Below are positions 58,667 through 64,000 of a stretch of 64,000 nucleotides of DNA, piece after piece. Numbering within the stretch: the first letter of the stretch is position 1; each line of letters opens with the position of its first letter. Under the pieces are notes generated by a model. That model did no database searches. It was not told where the DNA came from and saw nothing but the letters and a program-made list of their open reading frames with translations. A program made the translations under genes and the position numbers. The DNA comes from Limnomonas spitsbergensis (lineage: Eukaryota; Chlorophyta; Chlorophyceae; Chlamydomonadales), in NCBI GenBank assembly GCA_037349105.1, contig JAYJMM010000037.1:620001-684000 (forward strand), given 5' to 3'.

Positions 58667-60060
58667 AGCATATCATCTCTCTGGGCCTGTGTGTGTGCGG
58701 TAGGGACAAGCCTGGTAGCTCGAAGCAATGGAATGGTTGCAATTTACACCTTCAGACGATGTTTGTAGCTGGATGACAGAAGGGCAGCGATTGCTGGCGC
58801 TTTTGTTAATTGTCTGGGCATGCACTGACGCTGTATGAATGCAAGATCCACTGACCAGCATGTGATGCACACGCAGGCATGTATCATTTCACCTGCATAA
58901 CATCATGCACGGCACGCCATGTTGCATGGATACCTGTGCATGATAGCCGTACATGCATGCTTGCACTACACGTACGAGGCCTTCCCTTGGCAGTAATTTT
59001 AGTAACATCAATATCATCCGCTCAGCGGGCATGGTTGCTCAAATAAGCAGTTTGTGCCCAAATAAGCAGTTTATGAGCTTTTACTTCATGAATGTGCCAG
59101 CATGTGATGCATACACAGGCCTGTATCATTCCACCTGCATGAAATCATGCACGCCATTGTGCATGAATATCACTGTATGAAGGCCATACATGCATGCTTG
59201 CACTACACGCACAAGGCCTGACCCTTGGCAATGGTTTTAATTGCATCAACATCGTCCGTTCAGCGGGCATGGATGCTCGAATATGCAGTAAACGAGCTGG
59301 GCGTTGAGCATTTACTTCATGAATGTGCCAGCATATGATGCATACACAGGCCTGTATCATTCCACCTCCATAACAGGTGAGATGGTGCATGGACATCAGT
59401 GCATGAAGGCCAGACATGCATGCATGCACGAAACGCATGAGGCCGGACCCTCGGCAATGATTTTAATCTCATCAATATCGTCCTTTTAGCGGACATGTTT
59501 GCTACAATAAGCGATTTCTGAGCTGAGTGTTGAGCATTCACTTCATGAATGTGATGCTTACACAGCTGGTGCTATCTCAGTATCTCACCCCTTATGACAT
59601 CATGCGCACCATTTTGCATGGACATCAGGGCATGAAAGCTAGAACAAAAGAGCTTCCATGCTCACAACCATTATCATGGCACATGGCTGCATGGACAACC
59701 TGTACACCATGGTGCATGGCTGCATCGATTTTTTGCACATGGAAGCATGGCAGAATGAACGTGCATGCCATTCACACTTCCCAGAATGTATGACTGCACT
59801 CGAAATCCTCCATAGCATGGTGCATGGCTGCACGGATGTCAACGCATGCAGCTCAGAACACGCATGCACGCAATCGACGTCCTCCTTAGCATGGTGCTTG
59901 GCTATATGGACGTCAGCGCATACAGCTCACAACACGCATGCATGCACTGAACACACGAGGAAGATGGATCCCTGGTAATGATGAAAAAATTGTTCAATAT
60001 CGTCCGTTCAGCGGACATGATTTCTGAACACAACGGTGACTGCTTATGAGCCAGTTGCTG

Positions 60061-60150
60061 TGAAAGAAAGATAGAAAGCTACGCCCCGTGGGGGGCGTGA
60101 GAGTTAAGGAAACAGCGCAGCCTGGGCCGAAGCCACATCCGCGCCGTTAC
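60061..60150 (+). repeat. Dispersed repeat family A, full copy
   Basis: After gaaagaaagatagaaag comes ctacgccccgtggggggcgt (a hairpin), gagagttaaggaaacagcgc, and agccacatccgcgccgttacc. Inserted within the hairpin array. Confidence 0.75.
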
Positions 60151-61554
60151 CGTCCAAGTGCTGTGCCATCACTGCATGCATCTGACCCCAGTGGCCATCC
60201 ATGCTTCCACACATTTCTCAGTGACCAAGCTCTCAATGAATGACACTATGCCCCCCTTCCTGATTGAAACGCTTGTTCATTCTTGCGGTACAGAACTACA
60301 TTGGACAGCCAGGACCCCGGCAAAGATTCAGACGACCAGAAATATTGTCTTTTTAACGGACTTGCTTGATGAGATGGTCTCCAGCTATCCTATGAGTCGT
60401 GCACCCGGTTAACCCGGTCTGCCCTTCATGCACCTGACCTGGTCTTCCCTTCATGCGCCTGAGTTCCTGACCCGATTGCCTTACTTTCATACCTTGGTGT
60501 TGGGTCTTCCGTTCATACACCTGACCCGGTTGCCTTACTTTCCATACCATGGTGCATGGCTGCCTGGATGTAAGCACTACTTTTTGCCCTTCCAAGCGTG
60601 TTAAGTGCATGTACCTGTGTGAGAAGGTCTCCAGCTATCCGGATGCCTGAAACCCATTTGATCCTTGCGTTAACAGGATAACGCGAGTGCAGCTATTTCT
60701 GCTGATGACGTTGGGTCACTTATGCACCGAGGCCGAATAAATGAAGGATCTACTGATGCTCAGCCAGCGCTGCTCGTGCACGCTGGCACCCTCTTTATCC
60801 CTCATGACGCCATGTATACATACCATGGTGTGTGTGGATGACAGCGCATGCATGCAATAACATGCTTGCATGCACACTACCCATAGTCCCATACCATGCA
60901 GCATGCAATGACGTCAAAGCATGCTTGCATTCATTTAACGCATGAGATGAAGCCCCCAGCAATAGTTGCACACACAATTCGATATCGTCCATGCAACGGG
61001 CATGCTTGCTCAACAGCACGCAACTCTCTTTATGACCTGGGACGCTAAGTGTCTAACCATCACATCATGATTCTGACACTATGACTGACCCCCCCTTATC
61101 TATCATCCTATCAGGGTTGGTTCTTGCCTGATGTCGTGCATACATAACATGGTGCGCATGGATGACAGCGCATGCATGCAAGCAACATGCATGCATGCAT
61201 GCATGCATGCATCAAACCCATACCATGGCACATGCAATGGCTGCATGGACAACAGCGCATAACGCATGGGTCTGAGCCCCCGGCAATGATTGAAATAATT
61301 GTTCAATATCGCCCATATCACGGGCATGCTTGCTCAACAGCACGCAACAACTTATGAGCTGGGCGCCTGACCATCCTTTCACGATTTTGACCCCAGTGTT
61401 TCATGTTCTGAACATGATGTTCATGCTTCAGCATGCCTGGTACAGCCCTGCCAAATCATGGCTTGTAAATCCCAAGGGCAGCGGTTTCTGTCTTGTTCTT
61501 TTGTTTTCCCAGTCATGCACTCGTGCAGGTCATAAGAATGCCAGGTCCACTGTT

Positions 61555-61655
61555 CGGTAACGGCGCGGATGTGGCTTCGGCCCAGGATGCGCTGTTTCCT
61601 TAACTCTCATGCCCCCCCCGGGGCGTACCGTAGCTTTCTTTATTTATTTATTTTG
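61555..61655 (-). repeat. Dispersed repeat family A, full copy
   Basis: ggtaacggcgcggatgtggc, gcgctgtttccttaactctc, a gccccccccggggcg hairpin, then gtagctttctttatttattt as tail. Reverse complement of the copy at 60061-60150 and near-identical to 27230-27325. Confidence 0.75.
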
Positions 61656-62654
61656 GGTCCACAGTTCAGCCTGCGCTGTGTGCACAGTTGGTGGCATCTC
61701 AGTTTCTCAAACATCATGACATCAGCCATGCATGCCATGGTGCATGGGAAACAGCACATGCAAGCTATAGCATGTAAAGCGATGCATGAGGTTGAGCTCC
61801 TGGCTATGATTGGAAACACTGATGAAATTCAGAATTGTCCGTTCAATGAACATGCTTGCTCAAATAACCTTATCTATATGAGCCGGGTGCGAGGCCTTAT
61901 CTTCATGAGCCTGACTCACTAACCCCAACACTTACCCATGTGGCCATATGTGAGTGTACCCGGTGTTTCCCCACCCACTGGTGAATCGAACCTGCTGGCT
62001 CTGTCATACGTATCTGTGCCGGCAAGCCTGGTGGCATAAATGCAGAGGTTAAGGGGTTCAGGTCTTAGAGTTTTAGGGGTTTAAGGTTTAGGGTGTAGGG
62101 TTTAATGCACTATCCATTACGTGTTTCCCTTTGACCCCAGACAGGCTGGCGATGTCTTGCCCCTGAGGACACCTTGGTTCCAGTCCATGGTGTACTGCAT
62201 GCATGCATGCTCTGAGCGTGATAGACCCACACCCCGGCAATGATGATTGAAACCAATGTTCAACAGCGTCCATTTAACGGACGTGCTTAATGATCTTACT
62301 ATCTATCCCATCTGAGCTGGGTGCATGTCGTTTGCATGATGCATCTGCCCACGGTGCCTATCCATGCGAATCATGCCCTGGCAGCAATACCCGATTGCAT
62401 CATAGTGTGTGAATATAAAATGCTGGTTCTGTAACAAGTCACATTTGCTGCTTCATACACAGCTGGTGCCATGTTTCCCTTCATGAAATCTGTCATACAC
62501 CCGTGCATACCACTGTGCATGGACTGCATGGCTGAATGACAGCGCATGAATGACACTGCTAATGGCGCAGCACTATCCCAATCGACCGGCAGGTACTGGA
62601 TGGCATAATGATGCCTTCGACCATTATAGCGCGCTAAACATGATTGGAACGTGA

Positions 62655-62740
62655 CAGGTGTGGCCACGGCCCATGCTGCTGTGTTTCCTTATTAACCCCC
62701 ACGCCCCTGTGGGCCTTATTAGCTTTCTTTCATTCTTCAG
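62655..62740 (-). repeat. Dispersed repeat family A, diverged copy
   Basis: gtgtggccacggcccatgct, tgtttccttattaaccccca, cgcccctgtgggcc, then ttagctttctttcattctt. The first box (ggtaacggcgcg) is lost. Confidence 0.65.
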
Positions 62741-63524
62741 CGCCTGCAAGCTAGAGCGTACCAATATACGAGGCTGTTCTCCCAGCTTCGTTTGGAATGA
62801 CTTTTTATTTAGTTGACATATTGTTTATTGAGTTTAATTATTTTAGTTTCATTAGTTTAATGAAATTGGAATTATTTCCCAAAACTGTCCGTTAAACGTA
62901 TGTCGATGCTTCAACATGCTGGGCGCTTCCCCTATGCTTCTTAATGCTGTTGGCCCTGCCAATTCGATCCATTTTGCTGTGGTGTTGATTTGTTTCCACT
63001 ACCTTGAGTGTACTTTTTTTGTAAACCAATGGCACCCATGGAAACACATGTTATCGGAGTAGCCTGTCTCCGGGGTTCAGGGACTAAGGTGGCTTGCACA
63101 GACTAAGGTGGCTTGCATAATTTGAAGGTGCCATTTGCTTCCTTTTGGGAGCTCCTTTAACTCCACAGGGCGACCTTTTCAAGCGCTGGGTGCGAAAGTG
63201 AGGGAGGCTTCCAAAGTGAGGGAGGCTTGAAGGCTTCCATGGTTCACACCTGCTACCACTGTCGCCATCTGCATGCACGTAGTGCATCTTGACGGGCCCG
63301 GCCGGCAATGATTGAAATACTGCTCAAATATCGTCTTCGCAGACATGCTTGATTCACTTTGATATGAGCTAGGCACCGGGCCTGCCTTGTTACATCTGCC
63401 CACTGAACATATCCATGCTTGGACCTTCCCTGGCATTACCATGCAGTACCTGGCAGTACCATGCAATACCTGACAGCACCATGCTGCTTCCTATCTAGCT
63501 GCATTCTAGCATCCTAGAGAATCT

Positions 63525-63810
63525 AGCATGTCGGTGTTTGAGCACCCATCCATGCATACATGCAGGGTAAGCCCTCAGACAGCAGACTACATATCCAGAG
63601 TACACTCTGAGCCACTTTGGGTCACTCTGGGTAGTAGGTAGGGTAGGGCATGTGGGGTAGGCCTACATAACATAGGGTAGGGCATGTAGGGTAGGCCTAC
63701 ACTACATCATGCATGCATGCCGGTGTTTTAGCAACTATACATGCATACATGCAGGGCATGGCAGGGCAGGGCGTGTGGGGTAGGCCCACCCTTCATCATG
63801 CATGCAAGTC
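63525..63810. repeat. About 190-bp direct duplication with gggtagggcatg repeats
   Basis: atgcatacatgcaggg, preceded by cggtgttt and agca, occurs near 63530 and 63720. Between them, gggtagggcatgtgggg and taggcctacat recur three times. Part of the repeat-rich right end. Confidence 0.75.
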
Positions 63811-64000
63811 AGAACATGCATGTAAGCACTAGGTGAATAATTGTTCATTGTCACAGTGCATGATCACATGGGAGGGGGGCCCCTGGCAATGATTTAAACG
63901 ACTAAAATTATTGTCTGTTCAACGGACATGCTTGTTGAAATGGTCTCCAGCTATCCGTATGAGCCGTGCGCCTGGTCTTCCTTTCATGCACCCTGAGTAC

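Larger units (their letters stand above)
58390..63965. repeat. Array of about 13 diverged units sharing a tccgttcaacgga-type hairpin
   Basis: Copies of ggcaatgattgaaat...atcgtccgttcaacggacatgcttgct occur near 58398, 58975, 59214, 59441, 59960, 60310, 60945, 61270, 61795, 62225, 62860, 63295 and 63875. The first complete units are about 227-240 bp apart; later spacing is 250-600 bp. Flanking words also recur: gcatgcatgcatg, catggtgcatgg, gatgcatacacaggcctgta (three times) and ggtctccagctatcc (three times). No coding potential fits the units. Confidence 0.8.

Overview
The window is nuclear DNA of a eukaryote, most likely a green alga (Viridiplantae, prasinophyte-like; a Cymbomonas-type genome would fit, but that is inference). 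Three genes can be rebuilt exon by exon, with GT-AG introns and matching phases. They are a plant-type GT77 arabinosyltransferase, a LOG-type cytokinin-activating phosphoribohydrolase, and the beta subunit of the cytosolic chaperonin CCT. No ribosome binding sites, operons, CRISPR arrays, rRNA or tRNA genes were seen.

Layout. 1-5605: an 85-bp satellite, probably inside an intron of a minus-strand membrane-protein gene whose first visible exons lie at 5611-6974. 7.6-9.3 kb: a decayed Pif1/Helitron-like helicase on the minus strand. 9.4-13.7 kb: degenerate repeats and inverted-repeat elements. 13.7-18.1 kb (perhaps to 19.0): a transposon-like multi-exon minus-strand gene with DUF6729-like features, one frameshift and a duplicated exon. 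18.1-21.7 kb: mostly unexplained. 21,733-37,592 (minus): the GT77 gene, 20 exons and 720 codons spread over 16 kb. 37.6-38.4 kb: a divergent promoter. 38,398-42,924 (plus): LOG, 7 exons, 241 aa. 44,268-53,745 (plus): CCT2, 12 exons, 530 aa. 53.7-64 kb: sparse candidate exons (an Ala-rich start at 55,212; a patatin-like DGG exon near 58.6 kb) and a long array of diverged repeats sharing a hairpin.

The most striking feature is intron structure. Many introns are inflated by tandem repeats (18, 21, 28, 41, 42, 49, 56, 74, 85 or 100 bp units, among others) that begin or end at a splice junction. Several of them carry recognisable copies of the exon edge and its splice site. This recurs in at least four genes, and suggests that introns here grow by tandem duplication seeded at splice junctions, leaving ladders of decoy splice sites. 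Two short dispersed repeat families (one SINE-like with a CTTT-type tail) and the hairpin array on the right add to the repeat load.

The genes are housekeeping or cell-surface functions with no obvious joint pathway. GT77 and LOG share an 805-bp divergent promoter region.
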